Below, piece after piece: positions 9,701 to 20,506 of a DNA stretch of 64,000 nucleotides (position 1 is the first letter of the stretch; every line of letters starts with the position of its first letter). The DNA lies in contig CM082592.2 of NCBI GenBank assembly GCA_040954595.2, forward strand, positions 3,100,001 through 3,164,000, read 5' to 3'. The notes under the pieces were generated by a model. The model saw only the letters and a list, made by a program, of their open reading frames with translations, was not told where the DNA came from and searched no databases. The DNA comes from Balanoglossus misakiensis. Lineage: Eukaryota > Hemichordata. The position numbers and the translations under genes were made by a program.

Positions 9701-12691
9701 ATGTATGCATGGACAGCCGTGTTTATTCTACCATTGAACAGTGCTATGAATCCTATCCTTTACACCATTTCAACTATTCGTATCAAAACAAAACAGCCTT
9801 CGTCTGTAGATGGTCACGCAGTGGGAGTTGCCGTTGGTGCTGGTAGTAATTCTGATCAATCTCAAACTCTGAAAACTACATTGCAATGTGCTTTATATAA
9901 GAGAGATCGTCATTTAAAACAACAGAAGACTTTAGGTAAACAAAAAGTGGCTCCAACATTGCTGTCACGCCTGAACGACCCAGAAGGTTAGTAAACATAT
10001 ACATATCCTATGCGTTGCATGTTTGCAAGGATTGTGTAGGCCTATGTATTTAAGAAATGTGTGTGTATATGTACAAACTGGTTACATCGTTTTCATTCCC
10101 TTTTCTTGGTTTTTGGAGGTGCTATCTCATTAACGTCGAAGAAATCATGTTATCCGTCTTTGTAAAACTGTGTCGCTAGAGAAATATATAGTAACTTTCT
10201 GTCTAATAAGTAGGGCTTCCTCATCCTAACGATAACCTCTCCTTATCTCCATAATCATTGCAATTTAAACAAACTGACAAAACGATTTGTTTTATAAATT
10301 TAATCAGTGTATTAACATTGTCATACAATATCGGTTATGGGTGACATGCTGTTCAATATATCTTCCAGTGTTTGCCAAATAATTCTATCAATAATCACCA
10401 TTGTTTCACGCTCATGCAGAAAATCGACAAATCAGAGTTATAGCATAAAACCAACCCTGCCATTATTCTTCTCGCATCTACAGAATATGTCACCTTGCAT
10501 CAGATGAAGGAACTTCAGTGTAGCCGAGTAATTCCTGCGAAAAGCATGGACTCCATGATTCTAACAAGATACCTACGCGCGACAGATTGCCAGGAACTAA
10601 CTATACGTGATATCTACAAAATCGCCAGTGATATAGCAGAAGGATTGGCATATCTCCATAGGAACAAAATCATCCATGGCTCAATCAATGAAGACAATAT
10701 TTTAGTTTCAAGATCTCCAGTAGTAAGCTATCATCACCCAATATGACCAAGCATGACTGTGAATTTAGTTGACATGTCTAAAGCCGTGCATAAATATCCT
10801 TTACCACGGAATTCTTTTTACCAGCACCAAACGGCAAACTGGCAACATCGTATTTCTTTCATGCCAGCAACGCGTTATCTCTAAAATTGTAACAACGTCA
10901 CAATGTACTAGACAAAGAGGCGTCCCCCTATCCCAATTGCGCAGTTGAAGTACGTGCGTGTTGAGAGAGAGACGTGAACAGAAAGGGGTAGGAGACTGAC
11001 TTGAACACGGACGACGAGAGTTGTTTAGCGTGTCGAACGCTGCTCTACGAAGCTCGTAGTTACCTACTGACCGGGACAATTGCGCTTGAACGGACTGGGT
11101 TCCTCCCGATTGCCGCACGCCGGCGGGTATGAAAGTGTAGGCTAAGACGTCGATCCACCGGCCGGCTGCACTGTTCCCAACATTACCAGCTCCACGCCAC
11201 TTTGAGCTGCACCGCGGTCGGATATCACACCCCGGCTGCCGGACAGCATATGAAGGTGTCTGAGGCCTTTTCTAGTCAAAACTTTGGGGTTTTCGGAATG
11301 GGAAATAGCGGAACAAGAACATGGATATATACTAAATCATGAACGCCAAACAAACACGTTGAAAAAGCCAGATCTGAAAAATTCATGTGGCGTCCGCCGC
11401 TGGGCGCATTGACGCTTCAACGTTTTTTTCAAACAACGTAACCTGTCACGATTGCTGCCACAAACAACAAGTTCATGCGTAGGTCGAGAAAGTTCTCAAG
11501 CGGCCGGGTGATCGCGGCAAGGTTAGCGGCGGCCTCGCACGCCCGAATTTGCCACAAAACTATCAGTCCACACAGCAATGCCGTTCAAACTCTTCCGTCG
11601 TATTTATTTCAACACAAATTCAGAATACAACACGGCAGTTTGGTACGTCGTCTCTATCCTACACTGCTAATTCTCATCTCAATCTCTAAAAAAGTTCAAC
11701 AGACGGGATACACTGCAACCCGCGGCACTAGGAACGGCAAAATTCACGTCTCTGCTTCACAGGAATCTACCGACCTGAAGTGGGAGGAACCCAGTCCGTT
11801 CAAGTACAAATGTCCCGGTAAGAAGGTAACTACGCGCTTCCTAGAGCAGCGTTCGAGTCGACACGTCTCTCTCAACACGCACGTACTTCAACTGCGCAAT
11901 AGGGATGGGGGGCGCCTCTTTGTCTACTAAATTGTGACGTGTCGGGCCCCCTCAAAGAAAGCCGGTGGCCCCCTCAAAGAAAGCCGGTGTTGCTAGTTTG
12001 GCATTTGTTGCTAGTATTCTGAATATCGTAGTAAGATAGCATATATTTCTAACTTTAAAAATCTGCATATATTCAGATTTCAGGTGCTGATACATATTGC
12101 ATAAATGTAATCATCGCGTGGTTGCTAATTCATGTTACATTACTTGACTGGACGTTTGATGTCTTACAGAATCCCATTCTTGTGGCCTATATCAGTGATG
12201 TCTCAAGATCAAAGCAAGTGGTAGGTGAGAGTGAAGGAAATATGCCATACATTGGGGATATCTACGACTATGGAAAACTGGTACTTCGTCTCACTGAACG
12301 TGCGATACATAACTACCTTGCCACACTGACAGTGTCAAATGCTGAGACAAATGATCTTCAGGATAATGGTCAAGTGGTATTCACTGAACAAAAGATTGAC
12401 CAGAACAGGGAAAATTTGTGTCGTGATAAGATTGGACTATTGGCAGAATATTATGGTGTGGTACCATACAATATCTGCGTGGCATTTAACGAAGACAGTG
12501 TCGGAAATAATCTCGGAGGAACTGATACAGAAGACAACACATCTGTTGACAAAGAAGACGCTGACCTTACACAAAATGAATTTTTTGAAAACCGAAATCC
12601 AGAAGCATTAATAACGAAACAGACATCACTGGGAACGGACAATGTTGATTCTGAAACTTTCAACAAGAAATACCCAATTATCTATATATGA
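312..12691 (+). CDS. LGR-type GPCR with C-type lectin, LDLa, LRR, 7TM and C-terminal kinase-like tail (5' end outside window)
   Basis: Exons read from splice sites and phase: 312-770, 948-1067, 1545-1658, 2193-2309, 2586-2717, 2999-3136, 3372-3488, 4013-4129, 4673-4778, 5134-5202, 5564-5635, 6038-6109, 6462-6533, 6844-6915, 7145-7216, 7518-7589, 8830-9986, 10484-10722, 12170-12691. All join in frame to give about 1278 residues and a TGA stop. LDLa exons share phase 1 and LRR exons share phase 2, the usual pattern for these modules. Multiple LDLa units before LRRs and a rhodopsin-like 7TM core match type C LGR receptors (relaxin receptor/GRL101-like), which are plasma-membrane receptors for extracellular ligands. 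The lectin domain and the kinase-like tail are additions. An LRR-like exon at 7375-7440 is out of phase and was left out. The signal peptide and first exons lie upstream of the window. An AATAAA at 12849-12854 is a plausible poly(A) signal. Confidence 0.85.
948..4129 (+). other. Seven LDL receptor class A exons of the LGR gene
   Basis: Seven consecutive phase-1 exons each encode one LDLa module of about 38-46 residues. Modules 1-3 (948-1067, 1545-1658, 2193-2309) keep the calcium cage DCxDGSDE. Modules 6 and 7 (3372-3488, 4013-4129) keep variants, GADEEDC and GDGDDEMLC. Module 4 (2586-2717) and module 5 (2999-3136) have lost most acidic cage residues and carry insertions, so they may not bind calcium. 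In relaxin-type receptors the LDLa module is needed for signalling. Several modules in a row is the GRL101-like arrangement. Confidence 0.85.
4673..7589 (+). other. LRRNT and leucine-rich repeat exons of the LGR gene
   Basis: Exon 4673-4778 encodes a cysteine-rich LRR cap (CPEKCECTG ... [12 protein letters not shown]). It switches phase from 1 to 2. It is followed by one 69-bp and then 72-bp exons, each one LRR of about 24 residues (for example [36 protein letters not shown]). This one-repeat-per-exon layout is typical of glycoprotein hormone and relaxin receptors. The last good repeat (7518-7589) splices in phase to the 7TM exon at 8830. Confidence 0.85.
7375..7440 (+). pseudogene. Out-of-phase LRR-like exon (66 bp)
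   Basis: This stretch has an acceptor (TTTAG) and a good donor (GTAAGT) and lies between two intact LRR exons. Spliced in the phase set by its neighbours it hits TGA after five codons. In the frame one base earlier it reads an LRR-like sequence ([11 protein letters not shown]). At 66 bp it can be skipped without changing the frame. It is probably a decayed LRR exon, or carries compensating sequence errors. An in-phase use would truncate the receptor before its membrane domain. Confidence 0.5.
8123..8240. repeat. Foldback element (118-bp palindrome)
   Basis: TTGGGAGATTTTATGAATGA at the left end is matched as reverse complement at the right end (TCATTCATAAAATCTCCCAA). The arms also share the sequence around ATCAGCGATAGTTCATC. 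A 28-bp piece of the left arm is tandemly duplicated before the turn. It is likely a MITE-like insertion in the receptor intron. Confidence 0.75.
8371..8527. repeat. Foldback element (157 bp, arms of about 59 bp)
   Basis: The arms run inward from TATAATCCCATGATAT and ATATATCATGGGATTATA and match with about three mismatches, including a TCGTATAC/GTATACGA core and a GGTTTTCGCGGA/TCCGCGAAAACC segment. The spacer is about 39 bp. Both strands read mirror-image open frames, as expected of a palindrome and not of genes. Confidence 0.75.
8830..9986 (+). other. 7TM (rhodopsin-like) exon of the LGR gene
   Basis: One exon of 385 codons carries the hinge cysteines ([30 protein letters not shown]) and all seven membrane segments. 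Signature residues are GNLFVIAWR in TM1, LGVADFCMG in TM2, TIDRFCC at the end of TM3 (DRF instead of DRY), FFCWIP in TM6 and NPILY in TM7. After TM7 the exon continues for about 70 residues of Gly/Ser-rich then basic sequence that leads into the kinase-like exons. The donor is GTTAGT at 9987, in phase with the acceptor at 10483. Confidence 0.9.
10484..12691 (+). other. Kinase-like (pseudokinase) C-terminal tail of the LGR gene
   Basis: Two exons, 10484-10722 and 12170-12691, join in phase 0. The first encodes a kinase-like helix E and catalytic loop: [13 protein letters not shown] is followed by [14 protein letters not shown], where the usual HRDxKxxN is HGSxNxxN, so the catalytic Asp and loop Lys are lost. 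The second begins with VAYISDVS, where DFG would sit, then [12 protein letters not shown], which resembles the helix F motif DVYSFG. No clear Gly-rich loop or VAIK Lys is seen, and the activation segment is very short. The last 100 or so residues are acidic and low in complexity. The pattern resembles JAK JH2 or guanylyl-cyclase kinase-homology domains, so a regulatory or scaffold role is inferred. It could also be a strongly reduced kinase fold. Confidence 0.72.
10800..11960. mobile_element. Foldback-type repeat with long inverted ends in the kinase-like intron
   Basis: The stretch about 10840-11110 read as reverse complement matches about 11770-11945. Both contain GGAGGAACCCAGTCCGTTCA, GGTAACTACG, CACGTCTCTCTCAACACG and TTTGTCTA blocks in the same order. 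Roughly 650 bp of unmatched sequence lies between. A third copy of the same family is at about 17930-18165. The element fills most of the 1.45-kb intron between the two kinase-like exons. Confidence 0.65.
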
Positions 12692-14621
12692 TTTCATTTA
12701 AACAGCCTACATGTAAACCCTGGCGGATAGTGAGTAATACGAATGAGTATCACCAATAGTTATGCTTTGTATAGTTCATAATTTATTTCTAAAAGTTCAG
12801 TAATCACTTGTGGCAGAGTATTTAGTAGTGTATTATTGGAATGTTTCTAATAAATGAAAGTCTTAGAGAAAGTACACATTTACTGAAAGAATGAAAAACA
12901 CTTGATAGCAATGGTATGGTGACATGCTATTAAACAAATCATAACAAATCATGTTATGTTATTTAGGAAATCCTTTTATTTAATCCAAGAAGGTGCAAAA
13001 AATGTTCATCCTATATCCGTACTACATGTAGTATTTTTTTTCTATGTTGTACTGGTCATAAGTCAGAATTTACTTTTTTATTTTAATTTACAAATGTAAT
13101 GAAACTTGCTAGAAACACTGTGCTGACATAGATCGTAAAGAACATGCTATTTTCCTATGTAATGAAATTTTCTAATTGGTGATTTATTTCCGAAAGTATG
13201 TCAATAAAATTGAACAAAATAAGTTACAGCTAGTGATCTCGAAGAGGGATTGAAGAAAGTTTTTTCGACATAGTTGCTTATTCAGTGTGCATGGTACAGC
13301 TTAATATGAAAGTACTGCCGTACGTAGGATATAGTGATAGCTGCCATACTGCAGCAGGTCAAAGGTTATTATGTTTTGTCGTAATAAATGTATGCTTGTC
13401 TTTGTATGAGATGTCACAACTTGTATAACACTCACTATAAATTCGGCATTGATCGACTGTTTATTTGAACCATAATGCTTTAGCAACAAATTATTCAATT
13501 TTCACCCACTACTTTGTCTGAGATATGTAAATTAATTTGCGTTTTTCAGGATTCAGACCTAATGCACAAATTCACACTGCAAAGCAAAGTCTGCACGCAA
13601 AAACTTATATTTATTGCCATATGTTACCTACACATTCATTCATTCATTCATTCATTCATTCATTCATTCATTCATTCATTCATTCATTCATTCATTCATT
13701 CATTCATTCATTCATTCATTCATTCATTCATTCAGCTAGTTTATAATTGCCTACAAAATAGAAACCAGTCCGCGCAATATAACAAAGGTTGCAAGACAAT
13801 TGATAGCATACAAATGTTAAGAAGCTACTTGGCGAAAGAACAATGTCATGTGAGCAACATTACTTAAATGTGCATCAGGTTCGCCAGAAAACATCATTCT
13901 TTTATTGAGTACATCCATTTGTGGTTTTAAGACTACTTGGCTTGTTCTTGAATAAAGACATTCACATTCAGCAAGCAATCCAATACAATCAGTGCAGTGT
14001 AGACAATTATTTACGAAATCAGTACACTCTAGTAGTTCATAACAATTAGCTGAAAATGCATTAATTGCAATTTCATGATGTGCATGTGTACTATTTATCG
14101 TTTGGCACAACAAAACAATGAAAATTGTAAATGGTCATCAATTATACTATATCTATTTATATAATAATCTTTTTTGAAATGTAAATATATTTAAGTGAAT
14201 ATGAAATGTTTACTAATATTGTACAGAAACTAAAATAATATAGCTTGTTGATCACAGGGTATTGTTTATATAGGCACAATCTGATGATTATCTTCTGAAT
14301 AAGTTGCTTGCACACAGATAGTTGTAGGAAAGGCCATTTCGGGTTTCATCCGACTGTTACAAAAGTGAACACAATGCCACCTAAGGATAGGTCTATAAAA
14401 TGAATCAAATTCGTGATCTAACTAAAATATTCTTGACATGCAACGAGGGTTACTTGCTTTTTGATAACATCAAATTATTCGTTAAGTACTGCTAGCGAAA
14501 AATGAACCTTCAACAATGCATTTTCCTGCGACCACCTCCTGACCACGCCTTTACGTTTTCTGTGGTCGAATAATTCGACATGACGTATAAAGATTTAGAA
14601 TTGATTTCGGTTCAACGTTGT
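12692..14621. other. Convergent intergenic region between receptor and TRAF genes
   Basis: The 3' ends of two genes face each other. The region holds AT-rich sequence, a poly(A) signal candidate for the receptor at 12849-12854, and a CATT microsatellite at 13631-13736. A reverse-strand AATAAA near 13900 could serve the TRAF gene. No gene is supported. Confidence 0.6.
13631..13736. repeat. (CATT)n microsatellite, about 26 units
   Basis: An uninterrupted CATT tandem run of about 105 bp. Frames that read through it give Ile-His-Ser repeats only because the motif is periodic. Confidence 0.98.
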
Positions 14622-17600
14622 CTACAGCAGTATCATATCATCGTGGTCAACGTGAACCTTTATAAACATTGTGTCATCTCTTATGTAGTCGAGGGTTTTG
14701 ACGGTTGATATCGGTACGAACTTCTGCGTGCCGAAACTAGCATTACGTTCACCGCTCGGCCTTCCCAGAAATGGTTTATTCTCTTTGCAAATATTGGGTT
14801 TGATTTGATAGGCGATGTTTCGACGAGCAGCCGGATCCTGACACTGGTCAATCATAGTGAATATGATGCGATGGCTGAACGGCCATGGTAGTAGAGGGTC
14901 ATATTCTGAACGACAGATACACACAAAGACAGACATGAAATGGTTCTTGGCTGTGAACAAAAAAAGACAATCAGAATTAGTCGACGGCATTTACTAACAC
15001 AGTTGCTCTTGGGAGATTATGGGTGCCAATGCTGGAAATGCCAGAACAGTTGATAGTTCTAAGACTTGACACAAGCATTATTTACCTTTACCATCTCCGT
15101 TCAAGCAAAGGGACACAGCAAGCTTATATCCGTGACGACTAGTCAAGAATGGTGGGCTAAATATGGTCGGTTTCTTTCCCGTCTTCGCCTCCTGCATTCT
15201 TTCGGCATACCGATCAATTTTCCAGACTAATTGCGATCCATACATTTTTTCCAAGTCGTGCACTTTTTGGCGACATTCTACCAGTTGTCCCTGCATAAAA
15301 GAAAATGATTGTATTCCATTGTACTTGCTTATTTGATGGAAGTCTGTAACCTCAAGAATAGAAGCGGAAGGGTGAACTCGAAATGGGGGTGGAAGAATGA
15401 GCTCGGAGAACAAAACGATAACAAAATGGATACATATAGATTGATAACGACAGCGGGAGAATCCGAGATTAATAATAGTTACGTCCAAAGTTCCCTTAAA
15501 ACAGAACGCATTCGAAAAAAACTTGTCTTAATTTTTTCGAAATCACAGGTAATAACAGCCTCCTATATCGTTTATAATTAACAGGAAGATAACAAACAAG
15601 TAACAGCAAAATTGTATACTATCATAGTCAGCAAAATCTCAATTTGCGACCATTTCAGGTCTTCTTACCTTATGCTCATCCAGCATTTCTTCGTGTGTAG
15701 TGAGAAGCTCGACATGTTTAACGATGGTGGTGCCAACCATTGTTAAATGTTGGGTTGGTTCATCTTTAATATGCTTATGCATCTTCTGTCGTTCACCCTG
15801 AAATGAATAAGGATCAAATGAAAATAAGGATGTTAGCAAGTGAATATAGTTTCGTATACTATATAACATTGGTACTAGTACAAAAAACAAAGGTGTTGTT
15901 CTGATAACAATTGACAGATTCCCTCTATAGAGTTGGAAGTATTACTACAGATAACAACATCGCAACACTTGGGTGTGGAGATCCCATCCAGAACATTTTG
16001 AGAAATGAAGATCGGAGTAAAGACACCTTTCATTTACAAAATCAAATCGTTGGGTGTCACATTTCTACAGGAAAACGTCATAGTGACATCTTTTATATTG
16101 GCCACTTTTGAGACCATGTGGTCCAATTGATGGTCATGGTATTTAGTACATTACCTTATAGTCACATCCACATGGAGAAAACGGACATGGAATTTTAGCC
16201 TTTGGGCAATCATTATCACAATGACCTTTCACCTGGACACAGAAAGAAAAAAACATATTTCAGTTTTAGTTAGGTAAATTGGTTGATACACGTATCTATT
16301 CGATTATTCCACTTGACCGAATAATCTCTCGTACTCAAAAACGTATGATGAAAGCAAATAACGTGTCTTTTTGTATCGTGTACTTATCAAAGCAACAACC
16401 CTCGGCTAGGTTCTTGGTATTTCATTGTAACACTTTGTGATAAAATACATTCAAAGGAAGAGCACTTAGGCAGCACATCATGCATACATAAAACTCACCT
16501 GTCCACGTGGTATATCTGTTTCGTTACATCCGTTCGGACAGGGAACGGGGAACATCTTACATGCATTCATGTGTGCAATTTCGTCTTTGTAGAAAACTTC
16601 TATGTGACAGAAATCACACTGAACTGTGCGTTTGTGACAGTCTTCGGCCACATGACCTTCCAGAAAACGTTTTTCGAAATGAGCTCCACAGGCATTGGGA
16701 CAGTCAACCATGATGTAGCCACAATCATCCGTGTGCGTCTATGTTGGAAAGATAGTTTGTATGCCATCAATTACAAACACTCACTATGAAATATACATTC
16801 ATTTATTTTTCATTGCATCTAACCAAATAGAAAAATGACATGTCTCACATGTTCTAACCACTCCCTCGTGTTGTTTGGTGTCTACTACTAATTTAGCTTA
16901 TTGACAAATTTAGAACTGTTCATTATTTGTAGCTCTGGCAATGGGCAATTAGCCTATACGTGCTTACCAATAAAGAATTGGTGTGTTTACCTTAACTTCC
17001 TGCAAAACGCCCTTCCAATCACAGCCTTTTGTGTAGTTGCAACACTTGACTGGCAGATTTCCAATCTCCTTCCCAAAAGGAGTATCTACGTAGACCTGAA
17101 TGTGACAAGAATCGATTCAAAGCAATTGGCCGAATAGAACGCAATGTATAACGATACAGCATATAACGTACAATTCAATAAATTGGGCTGAAACTTGATT
17201 TGAAACACTAAATACACACAGTCATAAACAAAGTACACATTGTGAAGATTCAAACGGTCGGCCTACAGAGATATTGCTCCACGTTCTCAAACACTTTAAG
17301 AACAACGCATCGGTTACTCACTCTGTCTCGGGATACAGGAGTCTGATCAATCGGACAACGGGGAGATACTCTGTAAAACAAGATAAAACATACACAATGT
17401 CAGTTATGCGTATTTTCTTTCAAGGGGAAGCAATATCCGGAAAAGTTTTAAAGAGAACATCCCTTGAGACCATAGCCAACGGACCGGACAACTTCCCCTT
17501 TACAAAACTGTTTACTGGAATGTGGTTTTGGCTGCGTACCATTAAAGTCATCTATATCTTTCTGTATTTTGAATACCCATTACAATATCCAAAACCCTTT

Positions 17601-20506
17601 TAAGTATTTCTCATTTTTTTTTGATATCCCAAGGCAATGAAAGACATTTATTGTCGTGGTAACCAAAGTTTATTCCTTGTCCACTCTACGCTCCCCGTTT
17701 TCTCAGAATTCCATTTTACCCAAACCACAATGATTTAGTCTTCCCATCGCTGGTGTTCAGTCCACTACAAGTTCCCGGAGGATTTCTATCGCGCATTAAA
17801 TTTGGTTGAGAAACTTGGTACATGACAAAAATATTCTTATCACATACTATTACAAGACTGTTTATATATGCATAATTTGTGAAATAGATTGTACGTTAAC
17901 TTCGAGATCTCACGAGACTTGGCTAATTACCGTGCAAAAGTTGCTGAAAAACTCTCGTCGTCCGTGTTCGAGTCGAGTCTCCTACCCCTTTCTGTTCACG
18001 TCTCTCTCAACAGGCACTACTTCAACTGCGCAATTGGGATGGGGGCGCCTCTTTGTCTACTAAATTGTGACGTTGTTACAATTTTAGAGATAACGCGTTG
18101 TTGGCATCAAAGAAATACGTGTGTTTCTAGTTTGGCGGTTGTTGCAGCTATTTTGAATTTTGTGGTAATGGGTGCAGACTGAGTTTAAAAAACATTGTAA
18201 CGTATGTGCCGTTTAACACGATGGGCCATGAGTTGTTTGTCCTGTGTCAAGTCAGAGAATGTTCTCCAATAGAAACTGCCGAGTTACAACGTTTATTAAA
18301 TCATTGCCGTTGAAATACGGTATTTCTGGTTTTATATGTCAAAATTACAATGGCCAGTAAACATAGAGTATCCGGAAGATGGGGCTTGACGAACTCCTAT
18401 TTGTTACAACCGGTGTATGAAACCAACTTTAATACATACGATTGATACTTTGACAAACATCTTCGCCCACAGTGCATTGCCTGGGCCGAAATTAAATTCC
18501 ATCAATACTTTAGACGAATAATTCAAATATCCAGAGTCACTTTTCAAATGATACGGGACTAAAATGTCATAATCGACATAAAATATGCTGTGAAAACAAT
18601 CACGTGACAGACATTTAATTCTTATTTGTAGTTTGGTCCGAATGTTAATGGATTACGTCATACCGACTACGGGCAGTTTACACTGCTTTGTATGTAGAAC
18701 AAGGTATTGAATTGCTACGTAAGTTGCCTCGTGTACACACTCGTGTCGCGTCGCCCGTTCCTGTGCGCGTCCAGTTGCTAACCGACTTGCCTCGTATAAT
18801 TAGCCCTATATGATGTCGCTTTCATTGAGAGCATCCGCCCTTCAGTATCGTATTTCTGTTTTCCTATATTACCTCCGAGTTTTGGTAATTCCATTTTTGC
18901 TGCTGGTAATTAGATCATCATTAATTTATGTGGAGGAAAAACAAGCCTTTTGATGCATAACAGGGGGAGAATACCAAACAGATTATTTGAAATGGTCAGC
19001 GTCATTTATGGTCACCAAACACGAGTGATCTATAATTTAATTATGAAGGGGCGATTTCTCAATGTTTCAAAAAACATGATATAAGCAAACACAGAAACGA
19101 CTGGTACACAAAAACTCGGGGAAATATAGTACAGATCCCTGTCATGTATGACGAGATTTCCCATGTGGGCATTTCACGTGACTCGGCAATTACACTAATG
19201 AAAAAGTGTTCATGCATTGAAAAGTAATAATTGCTTTCAAATGATGGTTCCATACCCAATTCCGTTATTTTATTTAGTAAACCATGGCAACAGGTTGAAA
19301 AGCGAGACTTGTTGTTGAAAACTCCGTTACTGGGTTATAGAATTGTCAGTGGTACATTTAACATATTCGTTTAAAACTCATCACACGTTGCTTGTTTAGT
19401 TAACTAAATCGTTTGTTTTAATATATGATACAAATTTCGTGTATTGTTCTTCTCGGTCATTTTAAACGCTTTGGATAAGAATGGGGGATTAAAAACAATA
19501 TTGAAAACATTTTTGTCAATGCGACATTTGGGTTATAGCGGTATCATAAAAGTAGCCACGTTTCACTATGCAATCCAAGCTATGGTCAAAGAGGAAGCAA
19601 TGAGGAACACGAGCTCATCTATTTTGGGCTACGCTCATTTACTTTTTGCTGACTCACGTGTGGTATTAAACTGCAACATTTCTCTCATGTTTCTGCCATA
19701 TAACCTGTATTGGTGGGCAAGTAGCCATACATACATAAGAAATACTGCAATTTCGTTTGATCTCTAACATTTTTTGCCATTCACGACTCAGTCAAAAATA
19801 AATGAGCGTACACCAAAATATACGAGAGAGTGTTAAGGATTATCGATTCTGTAAAACGTTAAGATCAATCATTCGCAATTCCTTGTTCACACGCATAAGC
19901 AGAGAATATTTATTTCGCCTTCTAAGCGTATTTACGCCAACATTAGAACGGGTCATAGAATAAGCTTCCCCATAAAACTTAGATTCACTGAAACTGCACG
20001 AAACGTCCAAGATCATACCGTATTCCTGATTATCAGAGACCTTGGCTCAGATAAGCTGTTAATCAATTATATATTCAAACGGGAACTTTAATGTCTACAT
20101 TCGTAGGTTTTTAAAAGTCGTCCCGATCTCCAACTGCTTGAGAAGCCCTTGGTTCCGGTGCAATGTTGATGACAATACAGGGTATACATCTTAAGCTGAC
20201 TGGTTCATACAAGTAGTTTTGTCTGACTCACCGTAATAGGTCGGGCAAGCATGATGAACACACGCGGTGGCCACAGTCTTCAAACTGAACTGGATATCTC
20301 AAAACCTGACAGCAGGCGGCACATTCGTATTTCTTATCCACGTTGCCTTCAAAACAGATCTCAAAATCACCCATTTTCGAATTACTCATGGAGGAACTAC
20401 TACTTGTGGATGCCATCGAAATGCGAGAAGTGGCCGATCCCCGACGGGACGAACTGCTGCCACTGCTGGACATCGACATCGTGTCGAGATTATCTGGCTC
20501 CGGCAT
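14622..20506 (-). CDS. TRAF-family adaptor/E3 ligase (RING, TRAF zinc fingers, MATH)
   Basis: Exons on the minus strand are 20232-20506, 17322-17370, 16991-17095, 16499-16738, 16155-16232, 15669-15797, 15086-15290 and 14622-14950. All junctions are in phase and give 469 residues. The ATG at 20506 has A at -3. Residues 11-40 are Ser-rich. A C3HC3D RING spans 62-100 (CAAC, CGH, CSSC, CPID), the form typical of TRAFs. TRAF-type zinc fingers follow (CCNYTKGCDWKG, CPNACGAHF, CDFCHIEV, CPNGCNE, CPFSPCGCDY). A short helical stalk precedes a MATH/TRAF-C domain (LVWKID, FLTSRHGYKLAVSLCLNGDG, EYDPLLPWPF, YIRDDTMFIKV). TRAFs act in the cytoplasm below TNF-receptor, IL-1R and Toll-type receptors, building ubiquitin-dependent signalling to NF-kB and MAP kinases. 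The MATH end looks closest to the TRAF2/3/5 group, but the exact orthologue cannot be assigned. Confidence 0.92.
17371..20231 (-). other. Large first coding intron of the TRAF gene
   Basis: This is a 2.86-kb AT-rich intron that splits the RING domain after CLPDLLR. Apart from the dispersed repeat at 17930-18165, no exon or recognisable element is seen. Confidence 0.6.
17930..18165 (+). repeat. Dispersed copy of the 10.8/11.9-kb repeat family, in TRAF intron
   Basis: This stretch carries CTCGTCGTCCGTGTTCGAGT, CACGTCTCTCTCAACA, CAACTGCGCAATTGGGATGG and the TTGTGACGTTGTTACAATTT block, in the same order as the reverse complement of about 10840-11000. It lies in the large first coding intron of the TRAF gene (17371-20231). 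Confidence 0.7.

Noticed and set aside
13514-13867. Open frames encoding Ile-His-Ser repeats
   Set aside because: Translation of the CATT microsatellite.
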